The position numbers and the translations under genes are program-made. Under the pieces are notes generated by a model. It had not been told where the DNA came from, did no database searches, and saw only the letters and a program-made list of their open reading frames with translations. 22,122 nucleotides of DNA from an uncultured Erythrobacteraceae bacterium (GTDB taxonomy: Bacteria > Pseudomonadota > Alphaproteobacteria > Sphingomonadales > Sphingomonadaceae). Shown here piece by piece: positions 1 through 8,022 of this stretch. Where the stretch lies: positions 1 through 22,122 of the forward strand of contig CATMNW010000010.1 of the NCBI GenBank assembly GCA_950071875.1, in the 5' to 3' direction. Within the stretch, counting starts at the first letter, position 1. Every line of letters begins with the position of its first letter.

Positions 1-401
1 CGGCCGGCCATGCGCACCGAGGATTGCAGGAAGATGAAGCGGGTTACTTTGCACAAACGCACATCGTGCGGGGAACAAGCGCGGTCACAGCAGCCTGCAT
101 GCTGGTGGCAAAGCGACATTTCGATGCCGTTGGTGGGCTAGACGAGGATGCGCTTGCCGTGGCTTACAACGACGTGGACCTTTGTTTGAAGCTAAGGATG
201 CGCGGACTGGTCAACATCTACACCCCGCTTGCCACACTCATTCACCACGAAAGCAAGTCGCGAGGGCTCGACTTCGCGCCAGAGCACCTTGAACGCTACA
301 TGCGCGAACTCGCGGTGTTCCAGCAGCGGTGGGGGGCCGCGGAGGTGGTAGATCCGTGGCACCATCCGCAGCTAAACAGACAAAGCGAAGTGTTCAACTG
401 A
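1..401 (+). CDS. Family-2 glycosyltransferase, C-terminal part (5' end cut by window)
   Basis: The reading frame is open from base 3 and runs to TGA at 399-401, so the gene enters from outside the window; the TTG at 24 is internal, not a start. The visible 130 or so residues are the C-terminal end of a GT2 protein of the COG1216 rhamnosyltransferase-like type: AVTAACMLV, then VGGLDE, then the acceptor/metal-region motif YNDVDLCLKL, then HHESKSRG and a PWHHPQLN tail. The same order of motifs occurs in the - strand glycosyltransferase at 15877-17538, so the two are paralogues. It probably adds one sugar of the surface polysaccharide at the cytoplasmic face of the inner membrane; donor and acceptor cannot be told. 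Its stop lies only 12 bp from the stop of the convergent wecC gene. Confidence 0.88.
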   Translation, partial: AGHAHRGLQEDEAGYFAQTHIVRGTSAVTAACMLVAKRHFDAVGGLDEDALAVAYNDVDLCLKLRMRGLVNIYTPLATLIHHESKSRGLDFAPEHLERYMRELAVFQQRWGAAEVVDPWHHPQLNRQSEVFN

Positions 402-413
402 CGTGCGGCTCGT

Positions 414-1670
414 CTAGAGACCGACCACGTCGATGAAGCTGGCAGTGTTCGGCACCTTGCCAGCCAGGTCAGCAAAGTCGGAGTGGCGAACCAGCACGCA
501 GATGACATCTGCCTGAGACAAGGCCCCATCGATGGTGGCCAAAGTTACAGGCTTGTCTGCCAGGCTCGCGGGCAGCGCATCGATATGTGGCTCAACGGCC
601 AACACCTGACATCCAAGATCGGCAAACCTCTCAGTGATCTGCAGGGCCGGGCTTTCTCGCAGGTCATCAATGTCTGGTTTGAAGGCGAGGCCCATGCAGG
701 CGACCTTGATATCCGCCATGCTGCGCGAAGTATCCGCCGAAAGCGCGGCAAGCACTGCGTCCTTACCCTTCTGCAGCACCCAGTCGGGCTTGGCGTCGTT
801 CACCTCGCGTGCGGTGCGGATCAGCCTGGCCTCTTCCGGTGCGGAGGAAACAATGAACCAGGGGTCCACCGCGATGCAATGTCCGCCGACGCCGGCTCCG
901 GGCTGCAGGATATTGACGCGCGGATGGCGATTGGCGAGCGAGATCAGCTCCCAAACGTCGATGCCAAAGCGATCGCAGATCGTGCTCAGTTCGTTCGCAA
1001 AGGCGATCTGCACGTCGCGCGAGCTGTTCTCGGTCAGCTTGCACATCTCGGCCGTGCGTGCATCGGTGATCACGCAGTCGCCGCGCACCACCTGCTTGTA
1101 CATCGCTACTGCCATTTTGCTGGCGCGCTCGGTCATGCCGCCGATGATCCGGTCGTTCGAGATCAACTCGCTCAGCACATGGCCTGGCAACACGCGCTCC
1201 GGGCAGTGCGCGATCTGGATATCGGCATCGTCGCCCGCTGCCTGCGGAAAGGTGAGATCAGGGCGGGCATCGGCGAGCCATATGGCCAGCTGTTCGGTGG
1301 CCCCAATGGGAGAGGTGCTCTCGAGCACGACGAGATTGCCTGGCACCAGCACCGGGGCGATCATGCGGGCTGCTGACTCGATATAGGAAAGATCGGGCTC
1401 GTAGTCTTCCCTGAACGGCGTGGGCACGGCGATGATGAAGGCATCTGCGGGTTCGGGCTCCAGCGTTGCGTGGAGGCTTCCTTCCGTGACGACCTTGTGG
1501 ACGACACCATCAAGATCGGGTTCGACCAGATGGATCTTGCCGGCGTTGATCGTCTCGACCACATGCGCGGACACGTCGACCCCGATAACCTTGGTGCCAT
1601 GTGCGGCAAACAGTGCTGCGGTCGGCAGGCCAATGTAGCCTAGCCCGACCATCGAAATACGTTCAAACAT
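414..1670 (-). CDS. wecC: UDP-N-acetyl-D-mannosamine dehydrogenase (WecC type)
   Basis: The 418-residue product matches the length of the WecC branch of the UDP-glucose/GDP-mannose dehydrogenase family. These enzymes oxidise UDP-ManNAc to UDP-ManNAcA with two NAD+ in the cytoplasm. The N-terminal Rossmann motif GLGYIGLPTA is at residues 9-18, ESTSPIGATE is near 117-126, and the active-site cysteine is Cys265 in GAGVGGHCIAVDPW. The ATG start has a GAAGGG ribosome-binding site 10 bp upstream. The gene follows wecB by 19 bp on the same strand, so the two form a biosynthetic unit supplying ManNAcA. A related enzyme acting on UDP-GlcNAc or UDP-GalNAc cannot be excluded from sequence alone, but adjacency to the 2-epimerase favours ManNAc. 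Confidence 0.93.
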   Translation of the reverse strand: MFERISMVGLGYIGLPTAALFAAHGTKVIGVDVSAHVVETINAGKIHLVEPDLDGVVHKVVTEGSLHATLEPEPADAFIIAVPTPFREDYEPDLSYIESAARMIAPVLVPGNLVVLESTSPIGATEQLAIWLADARPDLTFPQAAGDDADIQIAHCPERVLPGHVLSELISNDRIIGGMTERASKMAVAMYKQVVRGDCVITDARTAEMCKLTENSSRDVQIAFANELSTICDRFGIDVWELISLANRHPRVNILQPGAGVGGHCIAVDPWFIVSSAPEEARLIRTAREVNDAKPDWVLQKGKDAVLAALSADTSRSMADIKVACMGLAFKPDIDDLRESPALQITERFADLGCQVLAVEPHIDALPASLADKPVTLATIDGALSQADVICVLVRHSDFADLAGKVPNTASFIDVVGL

Positions 1671-1689
1671 CAGTGAGTTGCCCTTCTTT

Positions 1690-2805
1690 TCAGCCGGGGG
1701 TCAGGGAATCGGCGATGCGCGCCGAAGCCTTGCCATCACCGTAAGGATTGAGCGCGCGGGCCATGACGTCATAGGCCTCTTGATCGTTAAGCAGCGAAAG
1801 CGCACCGGAGCGGATCTTTTCCGCATCAGTGCCGACCAGTCGCACGGTCCCTGCGTCTACCGCTTCGGGCCGTTCAGTAGTGTCGCGCATCACCAGTACC
1901 GGCTTGCCGAGCGAAGGTGCCTCTTCCTGAACGCCGCCGGAGTCCGTGATGATGAAGTGCGAGCGACGCATCAGCCAGACGAACGGCAGGTATTCCTGCG
2001 GTTCAATCAGGTGGACATCCTGTGTATCACCGAGAATGCGGTTTACCGGCGCCTGAACGTTGGGATTGAGATGCACGGGATAGACGATCTGCGCATTGCC
2101 CAGTTCGCTGATATCGCGCAGCGCGCGGCAGATGTTTTCGAACCCTTCGCCAAAGTTCTCACGGCGATGGCCGGTAACCAAGATCATGCGACGATCAGGA
2201 TCCAGGAAGGGAAAACGCGACTCTATCTGGCCGTCGAGCGCCGGGTCGTGATCCAGCCGTGCCACCACTTGGTGCAGTGCGTCGATCACGGTGTTGCCAG
2301 TGACAACGATATTTGCGTCGGCAACGTTTTCCTTCAGCAGGCTTTGCCGTGCAGTTTCTGTCGGGGCGAAATGCAGGTCGGCCAGACGACCCACGATCAT
2401 GCGGTTGGCTTCCTCTGGCCAGGGTGCGAAGAGGTTGCCCGTCCTGAGACCCGCTTCGACATGGCCGACGGGAACCTGCGCATAGAAGGCCGCCAATGCA
2501 CCGGCCATCGTCGTGGTAGTGTCGCCATGGACGAGCAAGCGGTCGTATGCTCCTTCTTTCAGGACATTGCGCAAGGCGAGAATTATGTTGGCGGTGATAT
2601 CGGTCAGATCCTGACCCGGCTTCATGATGTCGAGATCGATATCCGGCACAATTTCGAACAGTGACAGAACCTGATCCAGCATTTCGCGGTGCTGTGCCGT
2701 CACGCAGACATGCACGTCCAGCCCCGATCTCTCCTTCAGCCGATGGACTACTGGAGCCATTTTAATTGCTTCGGGCCGGGTGCCGAATACCACCAGGATT
2801 TTCAA
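1690..2805 (-). CDS. wecB: UDP-N-acetylglucosamine 2-epimerase (non-hydrolysing)
   Basis: The protein converts UDP-GlcNAc to UDP-ManNAc, the substrate of the adjacent WecC. With a TTG start at 2805 it is 371 residues, the usual length of bacterial WecB, and begins (M)KILVVFGTRPEAIK, placing the conserved arginine at position 10 as in the family. HVEAGLRTG (conserved glutamate), TGHRREN (conserved histidine) and SGGVQEEAP (UDP-binding end) follow in order. The frame stays open 22 codons further upstream, but those residues have no family counterpart. The TTG is preceded at 5 bp by AGAGGAA, so TTG is chosen as the start. It is the first gene of a two-gene unit with wecC and is transcribed divergently from the glycosyltransferase at 2985. 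Confidence 0.94.
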   Translation of the reverse strand: MKILVVFGTRPEAIKMAPVVHRLKERSGLDVHVCVTAQHREMLDQVLSLFEIVPDIDLDIMKPGQDLTDITANIILALRNVLKEGAYDRLLVHGDTTTTMAGALAAFYAQVPVGHVEAGLRTGNLFAPWPEEANRMIVGRLADLHFAPTETARQSLLKENVADANIVVTGNTVIDALHQVVARLDHDPALDGQIESRFPFLDPDRRMILVTGHRRENFGEGFENICRALRDISELGNAQIVYPVHLNPNVQAPVNRILGDTQDVHLIEPQEYLPFVWLMRRSHFIITDSGGVQEEAPSLGKPVLVMRDTTERPEAVDAGTVRLVGTDAEKIRSGALSLLNDQEAYDVMARALNPYGDGKASARIADSLTPG

Positions 2806-2984
2806 AGCAGTTCCTCTCGTGCGCAATGATCCGTGGGCGAGGCGCTTTGCGCAATTTAAAGTGAGATACAACCCTTGCAGGGTTTCGGAGGGCTAAAAAC
2901 GAGAAGCTAGGCGCACGCTGTCCCCAATAAAAAGCTATTGTCGCAGCGCTGTGATTGGCGCAACTTTCGCACTATGGTCGCTGG
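2806..2984. promoter_or_regulatory. Divergent intergenic region between wecB and the GT4 genes
   Basis: This 179-bp gap must hold the promoters for the - strand wecBC unit and the + strand glycosyltransferase run. I see no convincing -35/-10 pair on either strand. It does contain a perfect inverted repeat AACCCT-TGC-AGGGTT at 2870-2884, a TTGCGCAA palindrome at 2847-2854, and two copies of GCGCAAT starting at 2821 and 2849, which are possible operator half-sites. Regulation from these is an inference. Confidence 0.4.
2811..2818 (-). promoter_or_regulatory. Ribosome-binding site deciding the TTG start of wecB
   Basis: Read on the - strand the sequence is GAGAGGAA, five bases before TTG at 2805. 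It supports the internal TTG over any longer start, because the family's conserved N-terminus begins exactly there. Confidence 0.75.
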
Positions 2985-4661
2985 ATGATTACGGATCAGC
3001 TTAAACCGGCACCAAGCTTCACCCACAAAGACAATGCAATGGAAGACCAAGCGCGAACAAGTAATATCGCACGTGGGCTTGCAAAGGCTGCGAACCACCT
3101 TGCAGCCACCAATGAAACATCCGCTTTTGCGCTTATAGGCGAAGCCTTAGCTTTAGGCCCTGACAGTCTTGTATTGGCGACGAACTGCTTGCTGTCGCTA
3201 CGATGTTTGGACGCCACTCGGCTGGAGAAGGCTGCGGATCTCGCACGAGCTCATATCTACGATTATCCAGAGTTGACTATAGTCCTTCGCGAGCTTGAAA
3301 AGGGTCCTCTTCGCTCGATTGCCCTTTCGCGCCGACTTGACAGCACACAGCATCTGCATAGTCCAGCCATTCCGGGGCGCATAGCATATGTCCTTCACAG
3401 CTCACTTCCTCATGCGAGTAATGGCTATGCCATGCGCAGCCATGGCATAGCCAAATCGCTCACTGAGCGGGGTGCCGATCTCTTCTGTCTGACTAAGCCT
3501 GGCTTTCCGTTCGATCTTAATCGGTATCAGGATGAATACGATAGGCTTGCGCGTATGGATATGGTGGAGGGTGTCGATTACCATCGTGTCGCGCAGCCCC
3601 GGCAGCGCGATTTTCCTCGTCACCCCTGCGACATTACTGCTCACGCGTCGATCCAGTATCTCGAGCGTGCCGTTGATGCCTTCGTGGACAAATTTACAGA
3701 GGTGCGTCCTTCCTGCGTGGTCGCTGCTTCTAATTTCGTCGTTGCATTGCCCGCGGCGATTGCAGCCCGCAATTTGGGTCTGCCGTTCGTATACGAAGTG
3801 CGCGGCTTTTGGGAGATTACGCGCGATTCCCGTGCGCCGGGCTATCTGCAGAGTTCTGCCGGGCAATTGGAGGTTTTTTTGGAAACTGCCGTGGCCAGGG
3901 CTGCGGATAAGGTCATAACCCTCACCAGGCCGATGCGCGATGAGCTAGTGGCACGAGGCGTTCGCGCCGAGCGCATTACCCTCGCGCCAAACGCCTGCAA
4001 CGTTGAAGATTTCGTACCGGGTCCGCGAAACGAAGCCTTGCAGACGCGTCTCGGCCTCGATCCAACAGTGACGGTGATTGGCTACGCCGGATCGTTCACA
4101 CCGTATGAGGGCTTGGATGACCTCGTGCTGGCGTGCGGGCGGATCAAATCTCGGGGGACGAAGTTTCGACTGTTGCTGGTGGGCAGCGAGCCGGCTGATG
4201 AACACGGAGGATTCCCCGTGACCGACCGCATCCGTGAGTTGGCGCGTCGCAACAATATCGAAGACTGGCTTATAATGCCTGGGCGGGTTCCGTATAACGA
4301 GGTGGCGGAATGGTATTCACTGATCGATATCGCGCCTTTTCCACGCAAGTCCTTGGCGGTTACCGAACTGGTCTCCCCGCTCAAGCCGCTAGAGGCGCTG
4401 GCCATGGAGAAGGCCATCGTGGTTTCGTCGGTTGGCGGCATGCGTGAAATGGTGCGGGATGAAGAGACCGGGTTGGTCTTCGCGAAGGATGACGTTGGAG
4501 CGCTGAGCGACGCGCTGTCCCGACTGATAAAGGATGCGGCGTTGCGCAGAAAGCTAGGCGAGGCGGGCCGCGCTTGGGTCGCTCGAGAGCGTGGTTGGAG
4601 CAATGCTACAGAAGCCTTTCTCAACGTGGTTGCTTGTCTGACCCAAGGCGCGAGGAGTTGA
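2985..4661 (+). CDS. GT4-family glycosyltransferase with helical N-terminal region
   Basis: With the ATG at 2985 the protein has 558 residues; TTG at 2955 and ATG at 3039 are alternatives, and none has a good ribosome-binding site. Residues about 20-120 are helical and TPR-like. A GT4 N-terminal domain follows, starting at GRIAYVLHSSLPH (about 131) and including YEVRGFWE. The C-terminal nucleotide-sugar domain runs from VIGYAGSFTPYEG (about 365) to about 545. LIMPGRVP is present, and the donor-binding acidic motif appears as ELVSPLKPLE, with eight residues rather than the usual seven between the two glutamates. It is a cytoplasmic enzyme using a nucleotide sugar, but the sugar is unknown. It is a close tandem paralogue of the next gene, which suggests duplication and specialisation within the same polysaccharide pathway. 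Confidence 0.87.
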   Translation: MITDQLKPAPSFTHKDNAMEDQARTSNIARGLAKAANHLAATNETSAFALIGEALALGPDSLVLATNCLLSLRCLDATRLEKAADLARAHIYDYPELTIVLRELEKGPLRSIALSRRLDSTQHLHSPAIPGRIAYVLHSSLPHASNGYAMRSHGIAKSLTERGADLFCLTKPGFPFDLNRYQDEYDRLARMDMVEGVDYHRVAQPRQRDFPRHPCDITAHASIQYLERAVDAFVDKFTEVRPSCVVAASNFVVALPAAIAARNLGLPFVYEVRGFWEITRDSRAPGYLQSSAGQLEVFLETAVARAADKVITLTRPMRDELVARGVRAERITLAPNACNVEDFVPGPRNEALQTRLGLDPTVTVIGYAGSFTPYEGLDDLVLACGRIKSRGTKFRLLLVGSEPADEHGGFPVTDRIRELARRNNIEDWLIMPGRVPYNEVAEWYSLIDIAPFPRKSLAVTELVSPLKPLEALAMEKAIVVSSVGGMREMVRDEETGLVFAKDDVGALSDALSRLIKDAALRRKLGEAGRAWVARERGWSNATEAFLNVVACLTQGARS

Positions 4662-4794
4662 TTTGCGCTTCGGCTTGCTTCACCTAGCTATGCCAACTAA
4701 AGCCCCGGCGTAAGGCGTTGGACGTGCTGGCATTTGCCGAGAGACCGTCAATGCTGCGCCACTAAACCATTTCAAAGTTAAGGAAGCTGATTGC

Positions 4795-7200
4795 ATGACG
4801 CAGGTGTCTCCAGATTTCGATCAGGCCGCTGTGTCTAAGTTGCGGGAAGCTGCGCGGTTTCTCGGAAAGTCGGCGCGATGGGCTTCCGAGAAAGAACTGC
4901 TACTCGATCTTTGCGAAATCTCGTCAGATAATGCTACGCTTAAGGCACTCTATTGGGCTGCCATGCGAGAGTTCGACCTGTATGAGGCCGCCCGGGTTGT
5001 AGGAGAGCTTCAAGCTCGAGCCCATAGTAACGGGCGGCTGAAAGAGTGGTTGCTCAAGACAAAGGATGCGCCAATCGGCGGTTTACCCTTGGTTGACGAG
5101 ATGAACGATCGGAGCAAACTCAAGTCCTTCGAGCCTGCGCCGGGCCGAATCCTATATGTCCTGCACAATTCTTTGCCCTACTCATCCGGGGGTTATGCCA
5201 CGCGGGCTCACGGCTTTGCCAAAGCGTTGCAACAATGCGGAATGGATCCAATCTGCATCAGTCGTCCGGGATATCCGCATGACACTGCCGGCGATCATAT
5301 TGGTAGAGAATTGCCGAATGCCGACGAAATCGACGGTATCTCCTACTGCCGGATAGTCTCACCGTCGCGCAAAGGTCTGAGCGGGCCGCCATACATGGCC
5401 AAGGCCGCCGATGCGCTGTGCGACATGATCGAGGAATATCGGCCAATGGGTATTATTGCCGCGTCTAACTTCCTTACCGCAATGCCTGCTTGTGTTGCCG
5501 CCCGTCGCTTTGGGTTGCCGTTCATATACGAAGTGCGTGGTTTCTGGGAAGTGACGCGTCTCTCGCGGGAGCCTGACTATGTAGGCACTTCCAATTATAA
5601 ATTGCAGGTTTTTTTTGAAACGGAAGTTGCAAAGGCGGCTGACCATGTCCTCACGCTGACTGGGCCGATGCGCGAGGAATTGATGGCGCGTGGAGTGGAT
5701 GGAGAGCAAGTCACACTTGCGCCTAATGCCTGCGACCCATCGCAATTCTCCCCTCGTTCTCGGGATCAGGGTTTAGCTGCTAACCTTGGCATACCCAGCG
5801 ATGTTCCTGTGATCGGTTATATTGGTTCGTTTGTGCAGTATGAGGGTCTTGAGCACCTTGTTGAAGCCGCTGTGCAGTTGCGGGATCGTGGGTATGATTT
5901 CCGCCTCATGCTGGTGGGCAGCGAGAACGCTTCAGGCAATGATCGGGGGCCGATCACTAAGGAAATCTGGCGGATTGCAGAAGCGGCCGGACTAGGCGAA
6001 CGACTGATAATGCCCGGTCGTGTTCCCCATGACCAGGTTGATGCCTATTATTCTCTGATCGATATCGCACCGTTCCCGCGCAAGCCCCAACCCGTCACCG
6101 AGATGGTCTCTCCCATGAAGCCACTTGAAGCCTTTGCTATGGAAAAGGCGGTGGTGGTTTCGTCGGTCAAGGCGCTTCGCGAAATGGTGCAGCATGATGT
6201 GACCGGCCTGATTTTCGAAAAGGGCAATATTGGCGCCATGGCCGACACTCTGGCGCGTCTGATCGATGATCCTGCGCTTCGCCAGCGATTGGGAAAGGCG
6301 GGCCGAACTTGGGTGGAGCAAGAGCGGACTTGGAGACGCACGGCTGAGAAGGCGCTTGCCGATCTTTCTGCGCGAAATGTACCTGTTTATCCGGCCGGGA
6401 CGCCTGTGCCTGCAGCTGAATTTTCAGATGGCGAGGTGCCAACCGCGAAGAAAAACCAATCTTCCGACGCAAGTCCGCTGTATATTGATGCCGATGGCGT
6501 GCCCAACATGTCGGCTGGTCAGGCCAAGGTTTACGACCGCGTCAAGGCAAAGTTCGACGCTCGCGACAAGAAGGACGGAAAGGTTAAATTCTCACGGCAC
6601 GACTGGTTGCGGACTAAGACGGCCTTTGCACTGTTTGGTAAGGCGCGCAATCCTATCGACATTGGGATAGGCCAGGGGCAACTGATCAATCTATTTTGCG
6701 AGATGCCTTATTCCACTTCAGTGGTCGGTGTGGACCGGGTCAAGAATACCAAGCTGATAGCACCCAGGTCTGAAAAATACGATTTTGTGAGCCTCGATAT
6801 AACGCAGTCGTTTCCGCCTGATCTGATGCGCTCCGATATCACCATCGCAATGGAAATCTTCGAGCATTTAGATGCCGATAAGCTCTCCGGTGCCATCGCT
6901 CGATCGCGCGCGAGCAGCCGCTTCGGAATGCTCTTTGCTTCGGTGCCATATCAAGAGAAGCATCCGCTATACCATCACGATAAACCGTTCGGTCACAAGC
7001 AATCTTTTGACGATGCCAAGGTGTATGAATGCTTCGGCGATGAGGCTATTTGGACCAATTTCAATAATCTCTGGTATTTGATTTTCATGTCGGAGGGTTT
7101 GGAGACGCAAGGCAGCGTAAGCTTCGAGCATTTTGCCAACCTCACTAGGAAGACATTTGATGCGAGGATGGCATCTGAAAGTGAACGGGTCGGTGCGTAA
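4795..7200 (+). CDS. Bifunctional GT4 glycosyltransferase-SAM methyltransferase fusion
   Basis: The product is 801 residues; the ATG is preceded by AAGGAAG at 8 bp, a good ribosome-binding site. Residues about 1-110 are helical. GT4 runs from GRILYVLHNSLPY (117) to about 525, with YEVRGFWE at 245-252, VIGYIGSF near 339-346 and the EMVSPMKPLE donor motif near 436-445. A low-complexity linker at 530-560, rich in proline, alanine, glutamate and lysine, leads into a class I methyltransferase-like domain (about 565-785). Its SAM-binding motif I is IDIGIGQGQ (621-629), and MEIFEHL is at 687-693. The domain order suggests that the enzyme adds a sugar and then methylates the product, or that it caps a chain. 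It is paralogous over the GT part to the preceding gene, which lacks the methyltransferase. Substrates are not deducible. Confidence 0.88.
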   Translation: MTQVSPDFDQAAVSKLREAARFLGKSARWASEKELLLDLCEISSDNATLKALYWAAMREFDLYEAARVVGELQARAHSNGRLKEWLLKTKDAPIGGLPLVDEMNDRSKLKSFEPAPGRILYVLHNSLPYSSGGYATRAHGFAKALQQCGMDPICISRPGYPHDTAGDHIGRELPNADEIDGISYCRIVSPSRKGLSGPPYMAKAADALCDMIEEYRPMGIIAASNFLTAMPACVAARRFGLPFIYEVRGFWEVTRLSREPDYVGTSNYKLQVFFETEVAKAADHVLTLTGPMREELMARGVDGEQVTLAPNACDPSQFSPRSRDQGLAANLGIPSDVPVIGYIGSFVQYEGLEHLVEAAVQLRDRGYDFRLMLVGSENASGNDRGPITKEIWRIAEAAGLGERLIMPGRVPHDQVDAYYSLIDIAPFPRKPQPVTEMVSPMKPLEAFAMEKAVVVSSVKALREMVQHDVTGLIFEKGNIGAMADTLARLIDDPALRQRLGKAGRTWVEQERTWRRTAEKALADLSARNVPVYPAGTPVPAAEFSDGEVPTAKKNQSSDASPLYIDADGVPNMSAGQAKVYDRVKAKFDARDKKDGKVKFSRHDWLRTKTAFALFGKARNPIDIGIGQGQLINLFCEMPYSTSVVGVDRVKNTKLIAPRSEKYDFVSLDITQSFPPDLMRSDITIAMEIFEHLDADKLSGAIARSRASSRFGMLFASVPYQEKHPLYHHDKPFGHKQSFDDAKVYECFGDEAIWTNFNNLWYLIFMSEGLETQGSVSFEHFANLTRKTFDARMASESERVGA

Positions 7201-7245
7201 GCCATATAGGTCGGTACTTCTTTTCCTCTCTTGCGGGGGACACAC

Positions 7246-7884
7246 GTGAGTTCGGCACCCTACATGCCGGAAGCGGAGACTGCATTTCTTCGGATGTTAT
7301 ACCGCAAGGCCCGGGTTATCTTGGAATATGGGGCAGGAGGATCGACGCATCTTGCGGCGCAAATGCCCGACAAATTGGTCATGAGCGTTGAATCTGATCT
7401 CGAGTGGACCCGGTCGCTAAGGCGCGAACTGGCAGACGCGCAATCGACGGCCATCCTGCAACACGTGGATATTGGTGAGACCGGCCCTTGGGGTCGCCCG
7501 CTCAATGCAGCAAACTGGCGGAACTTTCATCGGTACCCCAATTCGGTATGGGACGAGCCTTGGTTCAGGCAACCGGACGTCGTCCTTATCGATGGTCGGT
7601 TCCGCACCGCTTGCCTCGCGACCGTTATCCTGCGTACCAAGAAAAGTGTGAGGGTGATGTTTGACGACTACGGTGTGCGAGATAAGTATCGGCTCGTGGA
7701 ACGTGTCATCAAGCCGTGGCAGATGATTGGTCGGATGGCTGAATTTCGTGTGAAGCCAGATAACTACTCTCCCGATGATATCGGTTTTTTGATAGAGCAG
7801 TATTTTCAGGGAACGATACATGGGGAGGGTGAGAAGGCGTATCGCGTGCCAGAAATGCGCAAGAAAAAAGACCTTAGGACATAA
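7246..7884 (+). CDS. Small SAM-methyltransferase-like protein
   Basis: I chose GTG at 7246 because GCGGGGGA ends five bases before it; TTG at 7231 is in frame but has no such site. The product is 212 residues with no signal peptide or membrane segment. ILEYGAGGSTHLA (25-37) resembles SAM-binding motif I, SVESD at 47-51 fits the acidic end of strand 2, and VVLIDGRFRTACL (112-124) is the strand-4 region of a family of small polysaccharide-locus methyltransferase-like proteins. MFDDYG follows at 138-143. It lies 45 bp after the GT-methyltransferase fusion on the same strand, probably in the same transcript. It may methylate a sugar or act as a non-catalytic Rossmann protein; the substrate is unknown. 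Confidence 0.7.
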   Translation: MSSAPYMPEAETAFLRMLYRKARVILEYGAGGSTHLAAQMPDKLVMSVESDLEWTRSLRRELADAQSTAILQHVDIGETGPWGRPLNAANWRNFHRYPNSVWDEPWFRQPDVVLIDGRFRTACLATVILRTKKSVRVMFDDYGVRDKYRLVERVIKPWQMIGRMAEFRVKPDNYSPDDIGFLIEQYFQGTIHGEGEKAYRVPEMRKKKDLRT

Positions 7885-7956
7885 GGGAGATAAACAGTGA
7901 TGCCCTTTCTCCAGTTTTGGCATTTGCGTGGATTTGCCGCTATAAATGTTCGAATA

Positions 7957-7986
7957 ATTGCATGCCGAATTCGGCTTGAATGCAAT
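7957..7986. promoter_or_regulatory. Nested inverted repeat upstream of the coiled-coil gene
   Basis: ATTGCAT (7957-7963) and its perfect complement ATGCAAT (7980-7986) enclose the 12-bp palindrome GCCGAATTCGGC (7964-7975) plus TTGA. It lies 36 bp before the ATG at 8023, in a 138-bp gap. No T-run follows, so it is not a typical terminator. It could be an operator or an mRNA leader hairpin. Confidence 0.4.
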
Positions 7987-8022
7987 AGTCGTTAAATAGA
8001 GAATAGCGAGCCAGTTCAGAAT

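Noticed and set aside
483..1376. 297-codon + strand open frame (and a second one at 634-1386)
   Set aside because: Both are shadows of wecC on the other strand, without recognisable motifs.
1678..2664. 328-codon + strand open frame
   Set aside because: It lies antisense over wecB, which is fully conserved; no ribosome-binding site or family features are visible.
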